Of a stretch of 64,000 bases of DNA, positions 1 to 9,816 are shown piece by piece; position 1 is the stretch's first letter; every line of letters begins with the position of its first letter. The stretch lies in NCBI GenBank assembly GCA_033239125.1, contig BSWB01000004.1, positions 81,930,501 to 81,994,500 of the forward strand. The letters are read 5' to 3'. The position numbers were made by a program, and so were the translations under genes. The notes under the pieces are model-generated. The model saw nothing but the letters and a program-made list of their open reading frames with translations, had not been told where the DNA came from and searched no databases. The DNA comes from Fagopyrum homotropicum. Lineage: Eukaryota > Streptophyta > Magnoliopsida > Caryophyllales > Polygonaceae.

Positions 1-565
1 ATCATTGCATGTACAGTTTATTTGAATTATTTTGAGTGTGTTTGCTTTAAATTTTTATGAGTTTTAATTCAATTTGAATCATATAAAAAAATAGAAAGAA
101 AAAGCCAAAGAAAATGAAAAAAGGCATGAAAATCCTTGGATAAACCGAAAACGCGAAAGGGCGGTTTACGCAAAAAGAAGGTAGGTCGACCAACCTTAGG
201 TTGGTGCAAAAGTGGACTTGAGGGATGTGAGGAATTTGTGAGATCACCATGAAAAGAAAAAGAGTGGCAAGGTGAAAACCCGAAAGGGCACCTTGGCAAA
301 ATGAGCGACACCGAGTGTAGGTTTCCCTTCCGACGTTTGGCAGCATAAGAAGGGGAGTCATAAGGAGGTTGTCCGGGTAAGTCACTCTTTGAGCGATAAG
401 GATGGTAGCCTTCTCACCTTTTTTCTCACATTTTCTCTCTCTTTTTCCCTTCTTTTCCTTGATTTTTCTTTTCTTTTCCATTGTCTATGCCTCTTACCCA
501 TGCTTTGGAGGCCTTTGAGTCTAAAACTGCTGTCATTTGTTTTACTCGGGATGAGTAAAAGGTCT

Positions 566-580
566 AAGTATGGAGGAGTT
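566..580 (+). other. Polypurine tract of E1
   Basis: AAGTATGGAGGAGTT sits directly against the TGATAGG start of the LTR. The same tract, AAGTATGGGGGAGTT, adjoins the 3' LTR of E8 on the other strand. In this superfamily the tract primes plus-strand DNA synthesis. Confidence 0.8.
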
Positions 581-2078
581 TGATAGGTGATGGAATCAGT
601 ATCATTTAGGTTAGTTATTAGAGTCTTTTTATCACATTAGAGTCGTTTTATCCTATTAACTCCTTGATCCAGCAGAAGAAGACTAAAAGAAGATAAAAGA
701 GGAGTTATAAGCACTTCAGAGTTGAAGACCATTCATGAAGCAAAGCTTCTGGTGCCTCACCGCCCCAGCGGAGCAATGTCACCGCCCCAGCGGGTGACAC
801 TTCACTCCGGAACGCAGCCTGCGCCTTCGCCAGCGCCCGGAACAAAGATTGTTACCGCCCCTGCGCCTACCCTTGGCGCCCCTACGATGACTTATCCTAA
901 AGAAGCAAAGACCGGCGCCTCTGCGCCTCTGCCTGCGTCTCACCTTACGGAGTTGTGAAGCCAAAGAGTCAGTGTCACCGCCCTTGCTGGGACACTGAGC
1001 CGCCCCTACGGGTCAACATCAGAAGCGACATAAAGATGAAGAGTTAGGCGTTTGAAGAACATTAATGATCCGCCCCTGCGGAACTGCCATGCCGTCCCTA
1101 CGGCCACAAAGAAGACAAAGCGTTTTCGCCTGGACCGCCCCTGCGGATCTGAAGGATGTCCCCGCGGTTCGACGACAGAGACTTTACTCCGGTTGTATGC
1201 ACCACCTTTATGGCATTAGAGGTGGATGTTATGGCCGGCCATTTACTCCTATTTAGTGCCATTTGTAGTATAAATAGACCCGCGGCTGATTGCTAGAATT
1301 ATCCATCATTTTCCCAATTTAATTCTCTCTTTTCTCTTGTTTCCCTTGTAATGAGGTTCTAGTTCCCTTGCTACATTGGGTTGGTTTGAAGCTGCAATGA
1401 TACTTTGATTGTAAGTACCTTTTAATATAAGTTTTATTCATTAATGTTTTGTGTTTCTTAATCTTCACTTGTCTAATTGCATGTTTTATTATCACTTAAG
1501 ATTGATCACCTTTGGTTCTAAAGTACATGCAAAGAACTAGGATTAATAGATTCCGGGTTCGGGTCTTTAATCTAGTAGTAACCTTTGGGTAATAACGGGT
1601 TGTTATTGCTTAAAGGAAAAGGAACACAAATACAAAGATAAGTTTAATGGTTTTAATCTTCTCTTTATATCCCTTAGTCTTTGTTTGAAAGCTAACTTGT
1701 GACTTGTTCTTGTAGGTTTACGGAACACTAAACTTGTTAAGTTGTGTTGATGCCGGTTAGCTCAACACATACATATGATCAAGACGGGAACATTACTTGA
1801 AAACTTGTAAGGAACTCACCAAAGTAGTAATCGCATGCTAAGAATCAACCTAGCGTGGATTCACTCATCATCATCCTATTCATTTTATTAATTGCTTTTT
1901 AGTTTTGTGTGCATCAACTCATCTAACCCCCCCCCCATTTAATTTGTTCTATAATCAATAATTAAATTTAATAAAAATATCACGAAACTCTCTTGGGTTC
2001 GACCCTTAGTTAACCGCTATACTTTTTCTAGTGTAAAGTTGGGATTTATTTTGATAAGTTAAAAAATGACCTAAGGAA
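581..2078 (+). repeat. ATH-1 3' LTR of E1 (3' terminus decayed)
   Basis: Starts TGATAGGTGATGG and aligns with the two LTRs of E8 (27615-29105 and 37555-39054) in reverse complement. A cluster of CCGCCCCTGCGG-type motifs fills about 745-1190, upstream of a TATA box GTATAAATAG at 1268-1277, so the transcript start is inferred to lie about 30 bases further on. A C homopolymer (1927-1936) near the 3' part corresponds to the G tract in E8's LTRs. The last bases before 2078 are divergent and the terminal CA is not seen. Confidence 0.85.
1268..1277 (+). promoter_or_regulatory. TATA box of ATH-1 LTR promoter
   Basis: GTATAAATAG is conserved in the LTRs of E8 on the minus strand (around 28440-28450 and 38371-38380). 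It lies immediately after the GC-rich dyad-motif cluster. This is the only strong TATA sequence at the expected U3/R position. Confidence 0.6.
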
Positions 2079-2551
2079 AGCTGTCAGAGACCTACCCGGT
2101 GATTGATCCCATTGGAGAAACACCCTTTCCCAACATACCACAATTTTTCCAAGGTTGATTAGAAACTTGAGTCTAATCCCATAGTCGGAAGTCCTAATCC
2201 CTGGAATCCGCTTGTCTCTCTTTGATCACATATCTTGTTCTTGTGTTGTTTGTTTGTGTTGCTTGATTGATTGATAAATCTTGCATGATTTGTGATCTTT
2301 GTTTCATCACCACAAAAACCCAACCAAAAATACGATGATTTTCGTTTCTTTATTTCTTTCCCTTTTCTTAGACAAGATTTGCACTATCAATGATCACATG
2401 TTTGATTTGATTTCACCTTAGTCTTCGTGTTCGACCTTGGAGTACTATCCTCGGTACAAAACGACCCATACATTGTGGTTCTTTAGGAGTTAGGAGAATA
2501 TATCGAGTTATAAATTGTAAGACTTTTGCGTGGTACGTTTCTAGCGTAACA
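2079..2551 (+). repeat. E2: ATH-3 LTR, 3' fragment
   Basis: Matches the last about 480 bases of the complete ATH-3 LTR at 61066-62888, including one ACCTACCCGGTGAT-type motif near 2090 and the terminal TAGCGTAACA ending at 2551. No primer-binding site follows. The next base begins decayed TEK gag sequence, so this is the 3' part of an LTR inserted in E3, with its left part lost where it meets E1. Confidence 0.75.
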
Positions 2552-2834
2552 TTATGTTTGTGGCAGACTTGGACATTGAGCCACCTTCTACCATCAAGGC
2601 ACGACACAATCACAACAGGGTTCTTCCTCTGCTAGCATTACAATTGGTGGGAATAGACCATCTCTGCATAAGGTTCAAGGAACCAGCAGCGAGCCCTTGG
2701 ATATACCAGCTCTCAAAGTTCTGCGCCGGGGCACGATATAGGTAGGGGACGTGGTGGCGGCACCACGGAGACTAGAGGCACTCAAGCTAAAGTTTTTTTA
2801 GTTGAGGGGTGAAACCGAGCCGGCGGCGCCAACA

Positions 2835-3266
2835 ACCACAAGTACTATTCGGATTCATAGTTTCCTTGTCAGAGTATTATTCGATATGGGTGCTATGCAC
2901 TCTTTTATTTCTGATGATTGTGTGGAAAGGTTGGCCTTAGACATGGTATAGGGGAGACACGTCATTATAGGGTTGCCCGATGGGGGTAAGGTTAGTGGCA
3001 CCCGGGACGTTCACGGTTGCCCCATTCGTTTGGGAAACCGTGATTGGTTAATATACTTCTTTGTCCTGTACCTAGTGCATGATGAAGTCATATTAGGGAA
3101 GGACTGCCATCGAGCTGTTTTTGCCATCAGTAAGAGGACCGCAACGGTCACCACCGACATAGAACATGAGGAGATTTTCCGAGGTTGGGACCTTGGAATG
3201 ACCGGTACAGTTATCAGCGCGGTCCGAGCCGCGAGACTTATCGGGAAGGGATGCAAGACCTTCTAG
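2835..3266 (+). pseudogene. TEK aspartic protease domain (E3)
   Basis: The translation contains FDMGAMHSFI (about 2887-2916). This is the protease active-site motif D-T/M-G-A-x-H-S of chromoviruses, followed by LPDGGKVSGTRDVHG and the HDEVILGKD segment. The Asp is kept. Downstream the frame reads to a stop after the GMQDLL/GCKTF segment near 3266. An in-frame stop near 2948 and frame changes mean it cannot be made as one protein. The protease normally cuts the Gag-Pol polyprotein. Confidence 0.7.
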
Positions 3267-4596
3267 TGTTATGCCATGAAGGAGGAGGCGAGCCCGACAT
3301 TCGAGGGGATCCCCATCGCGAGTTTGAGGACGTGTTTGGTGAGCCATCCGGCTTACCACCTCAAAGGAGCGTAGACTTTCCCATTTGGTTGGAGCCCGAC
3401 ACGAGGTTTATCTCCAAGGCCCCATACCGTAAGAAACCGATTGAGATTCTTGAACTGAAGAAGCACCTTGAGGATTTAGCTCAGAGAGCTTTCATCCGCC
3501 GCAGCATTTCTTCTTGGGGAGCGCTTTTACTCTTCGTCCAGAAGAATGACGGGTCACTGAGGTTATGCATCGACTATCGGGAGTTGAACAAGGTAACCAT
3601 CAAGAACAAGTATCCGTTACCCCGTATCAACGACTTGCTAGACCGGTTGTAGAGAGCCACCCTTTTTTCACGTATCGATTTGAGGTCGGATTATCACTAG
3701 TCGAGAGTGAGAGAGGAGGACGTACTAAAACAACATTTTGGACTAGATACGGTCATTATGAGTTTGTCGTAATGCCATTCGGGCTCACGAATGCGCCCGT
3801 GGTCTTCATGGAGTTGATGAACGGCATCATAATAGACTTCTTGGACTAGTTTGTAGTGGTGTTCATTAATGACATCTTAGTTTGCTGCTTGTGTAGAGAG
3901 GGGCATGCAGGACACCTGAGGATGGTGCTTCTAGTGTTATGCCAGGAAGGACGAGGCGAGCTTGACATTGGAGGAGATCTCCGTAGAATGTGAGTTTGAG
4001 GACGTGTTCGGTGAGCCACCCGACTTACCACCTCAGAGGAGCGTAGAATTTCTCATTGAGTTTGAGCCCGACACGAGGCCGATCTCCAAGGCCCCATACC
4101 ATATGGCGCTGATTAATATTCTTGAATTGAAGAAGCAACTCGAGGAGTTAGCTCATAGAGGTTTCATCCGCCCCAACATTTTTCCTTGGGGAAGGCTTGT
4201 ACTCTTCGTCCAGAAGAAGGACAGGTCACTGAGGTTATGAATCGACTATCGGGAGTTGAACAAGGTAACCATCAAGAACAAGTATCCGTTACCCAGTATC
4301 AACGACTTGCTAGACCAGTTCTAGGGAGGCACCATGTTTTTACATATCGATTTGAGGTCAGGTTATTACCAGTTGAGGGTGAGAGAGGAGAACATGCTGA
4401 AGACAACATTTTGGACCGGATACAGTCATTATGAGTTTGTCGTAATGCCATTCGGGCTCGCGAATGCGCCCGTCGTCTTTATAGAGTTGATGAATGGCAT
4501 CTTAATCGACTTCTTGGACCAGTAGTGTTTATTGATGACATCTTAGTTTACTCCCAGAGTAGAGAGAAGTATGCCAGACACCTGAGGACAGTGCTT
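3261..4596 (+). repeat. Tandem duplication of about 667 bp inside TEK RT
   Basis: Unit A (3261-3928) and unit B (3929-4596) begin with the same phrase, TTCTAGTGTTATGCC, and end with CACCTGAGGAYRGTGCTT. The join between the units reads GTGCTTCTAGTGTTAT. The normal continuation after unit B is GTGCTTCGAGTCCTAC. A short microhomology (CTTC plus AGT) therefore spans the breakpoint. The units have since diverged by many substitutions, so the event is old. Confidence 0.8.
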
Positions 4597-4756
4597 CGAG
4601 TCCTACAAGATAGAGAGCTTTACCCTAAGCTCTCTAAGTGCAAGTTCTTGATGCCCGAGGTGGCCTTCCTTGGCCACATAGTTTCCGCCGAAGTTGTCAA
4701 GGTACACCCGAAGATAGAGTTTGTTTCATCATGGCCGCCTCTTAGGTTTTCCTAGT
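3267..4756 (+). pseudogene. TEK reverse transcriptase, with duplicated N-terminal half (E3)
   Basis: RT motifs appear twice. Copy one (about 3267-3930) reads PQRSVDFP, GALLLFVQKNDGSLRLCIDY, RELNKVTIKNKYPLPRI, then a stop after LLDRL. Copy two (about 3931-4756) repeats the same motifs, with a stop after DRSLRL, then IDLRSGYYQLRV, FVVMPFGLANAPVVF and the catalytic FIDDILVYS motif, with a frameshift just before it (near 4523). It ends near 4756 at SSWPPLRFS. The YxDD-type catalytic pair is intact in copy two, but the gene is dead because of the duplication, stops and frameshifts. Confidence 0.8.
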
Positions 4757-5190
4757 CCAAACCATGGCATCAGAGGTTCGAGGAGCTGAAGAGAAGGTTG
4801 ACCTCTACTCTCATTTTAGCACAAGCTGAGGGTGTTGAGGATTTTGTAGTGTAAGTGACGACTCCAAGCTAGGCTTGGGGTGCATTTTGGTGTAGTGTGG
4901 TAGGGTTATTGCGTACGTGTCTCGAAAGCTGTAGATGTACGAGGAGAACTACCCTACCCACGACCTTGAGCTAGCGGTAGTGATTCATGCTTCGAAGATG
5001 TGTCAACATTACTTGTATGGGGCAACATATCAGATCTTCACAGACCATAAGAGTCTTAAGTACTTATTCACTCAGCGGGACTTGAATAACCGCTAGAGGA
5101 GATGGTTAGACCTAATTAAGGACTTTGACTTATACATTTTGTACCACCCACGGAAGGTAAACGTGGTTGTTGATGCTCTTAGTAGGATGA
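4757..5190 (+). pseudogene. TEK RNase H domain (E3)
   Basis: Recognisable pieces are RFEELKRRLTS (about 4779), ENYPTHDLELAVVIHA (about 4944-4993), IFTDHKSLKYLFTQRDLNNR followed by a stop (about 5035-5096), and RRWLDLIKDFDLYILYHPRKVNVVVDALSRM (split here: RRWLDLIKDFD, then NVVVDALSRM ending near 5190). RNase H removes the RNA strand during reverse transcription. Stops near 4852 and 5094 and frame changes break it. Confidence 0.75.
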
Positions 5191-6091
5191 CGGCCCGAGA
5201 GGAGGCAATTTCTCGCTTGACAGTTCAGTCATTGTTGCATAGAGACTTTATATGGTTGCAGGTAGACATCCGGTTTCCGGAATCGGGCACTCACTTGTCC
5301 GCTTTAGAGGTGATACCAGATTTGTTGGGAGACATCGGGAAGAAGCAAGAGGGTTATCCCGTTTTGATGAGGATCCAAGATAGGATATCCCGAGGTGAGG
5401 CACCCCAGTTTACCGTAGGTACAAACGGAATGTAGGAGGACCATGCTACACCTTACTTTTTGCACTCGGGTGCAAGTAAGATTTACCAGGACATCTGATG
5501 ATTTTATTGGTGGGGCGGGGTTAAGCTTGATCTAGCTAGACACATGGTCGGATGTGTGACCTGCCATCAGGTCAAGATCGAGCACATAGACCCGGAGGAG
5601 AGCTTCACCCACTGCCCATGCCGCAGTGGAAGTGGGAGGACATATCCATGGTATTCGTCAAGGGGATGAGACAGAGTAAGAGGTTTGATGCGATTATGGT
5701 GGTGGTAGATCGATGGACGAAGACCGCACATTTCATCCGTATTAGGGAAACATGGCTAGTGAGTCGGCTAGCGGAGGAGTTCCCTAGACAAATAGTGAGA
5801 TTACATAAAGTGACGTGGACCATCATCTCGGATAGGGACGGGCGCTTTACCTCGAGGTTCTGGCAATAGGTACACGTCGCCGTAGGTACGAGCCTTCATT
5901 TCACGACCGCGTACCACCCTCAGATAGACGGAAAGTCTGAGCGGACCATCTAGACCTTAGAGGATATTTTGCGAGTGTGTGTGCTAGGTTGGGGGCAGGT
6001 ATGGCCAAACAACCTTCTTTGGTAGAGTTTTCTTATAACAGCTGGCAGGCGTCGATTGGGATGACACCATACGAGGCATTGTATGGACGGA
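5191..6091 (+). pseudogene. TEK integrase, truncated by E4 (E3)
   Basis: The HHCC zinc-binding region is readable as YFLHSGASKIY, then a stop region and WWGGVKLDLARHMVGCVTCHQV (His and CxxC present). The catalytic core has VVVDRWTKTAHF (first Asp), ISDRDGRFTSRFWQ (second Asp) and DGKSERTI (Glu). TPYEALYG at about 6066-6087 is cut by the ATH-3 LTR starting at 6092. Several stops lie between these motifs (near 5433, 5499, 5868 and 5950). The chromodomain end is missing from this copy. Confidence 0.8.
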
Positions 6092-6289
6092 TGATGACAT
6101 CATTTATGACACTAGTTTAGGCACTCTTTTAGATAGTTTTCCTTTCCATTCATGCATGTTTCCGCATTAGTTCATGACGTTTAAGCTTAATTCATCCATA
6201 TTGTCGAAATAGACGTCTACACGAGCTTTTGTCGGTTTTGTAGGAATTTTGGGGAGCTTTTGGACTTAATTGATACATTCGAGGATCAT
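6092..6289 (+). repeat. ATH-3 5' LTR of E4, part 1
   Basis: Begins TGATGACATCATTTATGACAC, like the LTR starts at 24516 and 61066. It ends at the ATCAT target duplication where E5 was inserted, and continues at 18043. Confidence 0.85.
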
Positions 6290-8004
6290 TGATAGCATGA
6301 ATTATAGTCTATATTTTGGGACTTGTTTAGATGTTTTATCTTTTATAATCTGCTTGTTTGAATGTATATTATGTGATTATATTGTCGTTTCATCTACTTT
6401 CACGAGAATCGAGGTCTACAACAAGCTTCGTTGTAATCGTAGGTAAAATGACACGTTTTGCATCAAAATGGAGCTATGGAGCTAAGGAGTCATTGGAGCT
6501 ACATTCTGGGGCTTAATGAAGAACTCGTAAAGCGTGGAATTAGATTAAAGATTCACTTTGGACAATATTTGAGAGATTTCACATTCAGTTTAAAGTCACC
6601 TCGGTCAGCTACAGTACCATCTCAACCGAGTTGATCTAAGGGAGTGTCTCGACCGAGGCAAATACCCTGACGCGGCGAGATCGTTTATTCTTGGCTGAGA
6701 TCTTTTATTTTTGGAGATCTATTTTAGATATTAAGATATATTTTATTAGGATCATATCTTTTAAGGATTTTTTTATCTTTAGAAGAGAGTTTTCCTATAT
6801 AAAGGATTGGATTTTCCACAAGTTCAACCATGCTTATACATGCTTAGAGGGCTGATAGCATCCAGCAATTAAGGGATTTTCTCCAGGGTTTTGAAGGAAG
6901 GAAGATTGAAGATCAATCTAGGAAGGATTGATAGCTTGTTATAGCTTTTGTGAAGGGTTTTGTAAGACTTTCTGAGATTCCCTTCTTGTTGATTTGTCTT
7001 GTTGGATTTGTGATCCAAGGAACGCTTATTTGTTTGATATTTGTTTCAGTTATTGAAGCCTTGTTCTTAAGGTTTTTGTGTTCAAATATTCATTCTCTTC
7101 CCGTATATTTGATTATTGCTTTCATGATGATGAGTGGCTAATTTCCTTGTGCGATTCTAGGGTGATTGGCAGAAGGTTGTGGGAAAAACAATGATAGAAT
7201 AATCTTAAATTCCAGTAGGACCCTGAAAGCTCGAGTTTTTATCCTTAACCTTAGAACATCTCGTTCAGTCGATGAACATCTCGGCCGGGGTGGAACTTGT
7301 CTGACCGAGGTGACCTTTTTGATCCAAAACTGAGAGTTAAGTGTTAGAGTTTGCCAAATCCTATTCTTATTACACCTTTTCTGGATCAATGCAAGCTTAG
7401 GATGAGACTTACCCGGTAATTCCGTTGTTTGTTTACCAAAGATCATAAGTGTAGGTAATAAAGGTTTATCCTTTATTGGGGTTTGAGTATTCCTTCATCC
7501 CATCTTTGTGAGTTAGCCTGAGACTTAACCGGTAAAGGTTGATTCTATTCCCTTAGTTGGTGTGTTGGTTTGAGATTATAATTTCTTTCCTAAGTACCTT
7601 GAGACTTACCCGGTTATAGGTTATTTGGCTTGGAGTTAGTGAGTAGTGAGACTTACCCGGTGATCTATTCCACTTTAGTAACACCTTCCCTTTGCAAAAT
7701 CTCAACTTTGTCCGCTTATCTTGAGATCTTTAGTTGGAACCACAACTGGATTCTTTAATCCCTAGAATTTGCATATTTCCTTAATTGACTATATTATCAT
7801 TTTTTGATTGCTTTAATTGCTTTTGTGGTTAGTTGCAATATTGACAACCTATACCTGTTTTGTTTCACCTAAGTCCCTGATATCGACACCCCATAATTCT
7901 TGCTTTTACTATGATTGACCCGTACACTGTGGGTTTGCATCCTTGTTTAAGCATACTTCTTGGGTTATAAATTTAAAGCTTGCACACACCATTTGGAGCG
8001 AACA
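6290..8004 (+). repeat. ATH-2 5' LTR (E5)
   Basis: Runs from TGATAGCATGAATTATAG to GGAGCGAACA. Dyad motifs of the CCTCGACCGAGG type lie at about 6600-6662 (upstream of TATA) and 7262-7312. TATA CTATATAAAG is at 6795-6804. Four GAGACTTACCCGGTAAT-type motifs lie at about 7407, 7511, 7600 and 7648. It lacks about 56 bases present in the 3' LTR near 16690-16745, consistent with a deletion in this copy. Confidence 0.95.
6795..6804 (+). promoter_or_regulatory. TATA box, ATH-2 5' LTR
   Basis: CTATATAAAG, conserved at 16828-16837 in the 3' LTR and on the minus strand at 50734-50743 in E12. It is followed by a short A/C-rich leader. The LTR promoter would drive the genomic RNA from about 6830. Confidence 0.7.
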
Positions 8005-8010
8005 AGTTTT

Positions 8011-8028
8011 TGGCGCCGTTGCCGGGGA
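8011..8028 (+). other. Primer-binding site, tRNA-Asp (E5)
   Basis: TGGCGCCGTTGCCGGGGA is complementary to the 3' end of plant tRNA-Asp(GTC), the usual primer of Athila-type elements. It begins six bases after the LTR end. The same 18 bases are found at 62895-62912 in E14. Confidence 0.92.
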
Positions 8029-8133
8029 CTTGGTCTAGACCGAGCCGGTTGCGGTTGTCTTTCGGGGCACTTGCCCCTGTTGCTACTAACTACTCTACTT
8101 GAGTGACTTTCGCAGGTTCTTTCTTGTAGGTTT

Positions 8134-9731
8134 ATGCGAAGAACCCGCGCTGGGAAGGAAATCGTTTCTTACGATCCCGAACCAGAAAAGACATACAAAA
8201 GACGCTTGAAAGAAGATAAGATGGCCAATCAAGAGAATCGCGATCTTGAGGGCGAATTGAAGGAGGCATTGGAACAGCTATGCCTCAGTAAAGAAGAATT
8301 GCGACTGGAAAAGGAAGAAACTCGCGCAAGGACGGAAGCGATCGAAGCAGATCTGGCGACTTTACGGGACCAATATCTACCTCGACCAGTTCCAGCTCCT
8401 CGACCGAGGCAAGACCCAGTTCCAGACCCTCGACCGAGGCAGGACCTAGTTCCAGCTGCCCCGGCAGAGATACTTCCACCTCGGATGCCAGTCCGAGATG
8501 TTCTTTTTACAGGTATTCCATAGACCCTAAGGCAGAGGATGGACCCCAACCAGCAACTGAGGCATCCAAGAGTCAACCTAGGTGATCCAGCGGACCATGA
8601 CTATGAGCTTCGACCGCAAGTTCTTTCCATGATTTGCCAATGCCAATTTGGAGGGCTCAAGAGGGAATCTCTGCATCAACATCTGCAAATCTATGAGATC
8701 TTGATGGAGACCTTGAGACCTTCAAGGATGGAAAACAACAATTACAAGCTAAGGCCTTTCTACTTCTCTTTGAAAGATAGGGCGCTTACTTGGTATCAAT
8801 CTCTCCCTCCAGGAAAAATCAACACTTGGGAGGAGATGACGATGGAGTTCTTAACTAAATTCTTTCCCCCCTCTAAGACCGCTGAAATGAGAGGAAAAAT
8901 CAATGCATTCATCATGAAGGACAAGGAGAGTTTGTCCAAGTCATGGGAGAGATTTAAAGACATCCTTTTGGATTGCCCACATCATGGGATTACAAAGATA
9001 GAGTTGTTGGAGATATACTTCAAGGGACTGGACGGAAACACCAGTTCAACCTTCAACTACTATCCGCCGGCACATTCATGGATACACCGATTGACGAAGC
9101 TTGGGAGTTCATAGAGAAGCAAGCTTTGCACATGGAGAATTACTCCCACCAAGGAGCTGAAGGTGGACTTAAAAGAGTCAACTTCCAAGAAGCTCCATCA
9201 AAAAATGACCAACTCACCTCTTTCAAGAATGATGTGAACCAATTGAAAGACCTTTTGGTTGCTCAAACCAAGAAAGAAGATGAAGGATATCAAAACTCAA
9301 GGAACAACAATAGTTACCGGAACAACAACACCGGTTCCCGGAACAACAACTACAACAACAATAGAGGATCCAACAACAAGAATTGGAGGCCAAACAATAA
9401 AAATTTGGGTAACTCTTACTCTAACTCCAATTCAAACAACTCTTCTAATCCTTTCCTCTCTTCTTCTTCTTTTTCTACTCCGTTGAAGAGCCAAGAGCCT
9501 GGATCAAGCTCATCCCAGCCAGAAAAGAAAGATGCAGTATTGGAGGCTATCTTGATCAAGCTCAATGCTATGGAGACGTCCATGACTTCATTTTCGAAGG
9601 CACAAAAAGCCTTAGAACAACAATTCTTTAATATAGAGAATGAAGCACCAAGAGATCCAGGGAAGCTTCCAGCAAGGACGGAAAGCAACTCTAAAGGACA
9701 GATCATGGCAATAACGACAAAAGTGGACTGA
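8134..9731 (+). pseudogene. ATH-2 Gag (E5)
   Basis: Starts MRRTRAGKEIVSYDPEPEK, the same start phrase as the E12 and E14 gags and preceded by TAGGTTT. An N-terminal charged coiled coil (about residues 30-75) is followed by a variable stretch with RPRQDPVPDPRPRQD repeats encoded by the CCTCGACCGAGG motif. The capsid domain then reads LGDPADHDYELRPQVL, FYFSLKDRALTWYQSLPPG, FLTKFFPPSKT and DCPHHGI. The C-terminal part is Asn-rich (9290-9440) and has no zinc knuckle. A TAG at 8521-8523 and a frameshift near 9050 break it, and a further shift follows near 9731. Gag forms the particle that packages element RNA. Confidence 0.88.
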
Positions 9732-9816
9732 AAACTGCAGATCCAGTGCCTCGGTCGATGCTAGTACAGACGAAGAACACCTCGGTCCAGGACAGTCGAA
9801 GAACACTTCGGCCGAG

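Larger units (their letters stand above)
1..2078 (+). mobile_element. E1: ATH-1 (Athila-like) retrotransposon, 3' end only
   Basis: Bases 1-565 match, in reverse complement, the 3' non-coding internal region of the complete ATH-1 element E8 (about 29121-29690). The polypurine tract and LTR then follow in the order expected for the + strand. The element body lies left of the window. No ORF here is credible as a gene. The region carries the blocks also seen in E8: the pair of CGAAAGGG-type motifs near 160 and 280, the TTGTCCGGGTAAGTCAC motif near 370, and a T-rich tract near 415-480. The right end of the LTR fades into an ATH-3 LTR at about 2078, so the copy is truncated or was recombined at that point. 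The exact breakpoint is uncertain by roughly 10 bases. Confidence 0.85.
2552..6091 (+). mobile_element. E3: TEK (Tekay/Del-like chromovirus) gag-pol remnant
   Basis: Order of recognisable parts: the end of gag near 2552-2760 (a GSSSASIT linker like the one after the zinc knuckles in E7), protease, reverse transcriptase (partly duplicated), RNase H, and integrase up to the TPYEALYG motif at about 6066-6087. There the ATH-3 element E4 interrupts it. No LTR of this copy is seen. Every domain carries stops and frameshifts. Related copies are E7, E10 and E13. Confidence 0.85.

Noticed and set aside
47..481. Open frame on the minus strand, similar to one at 29300-29632 (+)
   Set aside because: Both lie antisense in the same ATH-1 3' non-coding region. 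They are alike because the repeats are alike, and the composition is low complexity with no domain.
7400..7670. CRISPR-like or satellite array of the ACTTACCCGG motifs
   Set aside because: Only four units of irregular spacing per LTR, in a plant retrotransposon. No array structure or cas genes.
8011..8028. Part of a tRNA-Asp gene
   Set aside because: It is the complement of the tRNA 3' end only, directly after an LTR, with no cloverleaf sequence around it: a primer-binding site.
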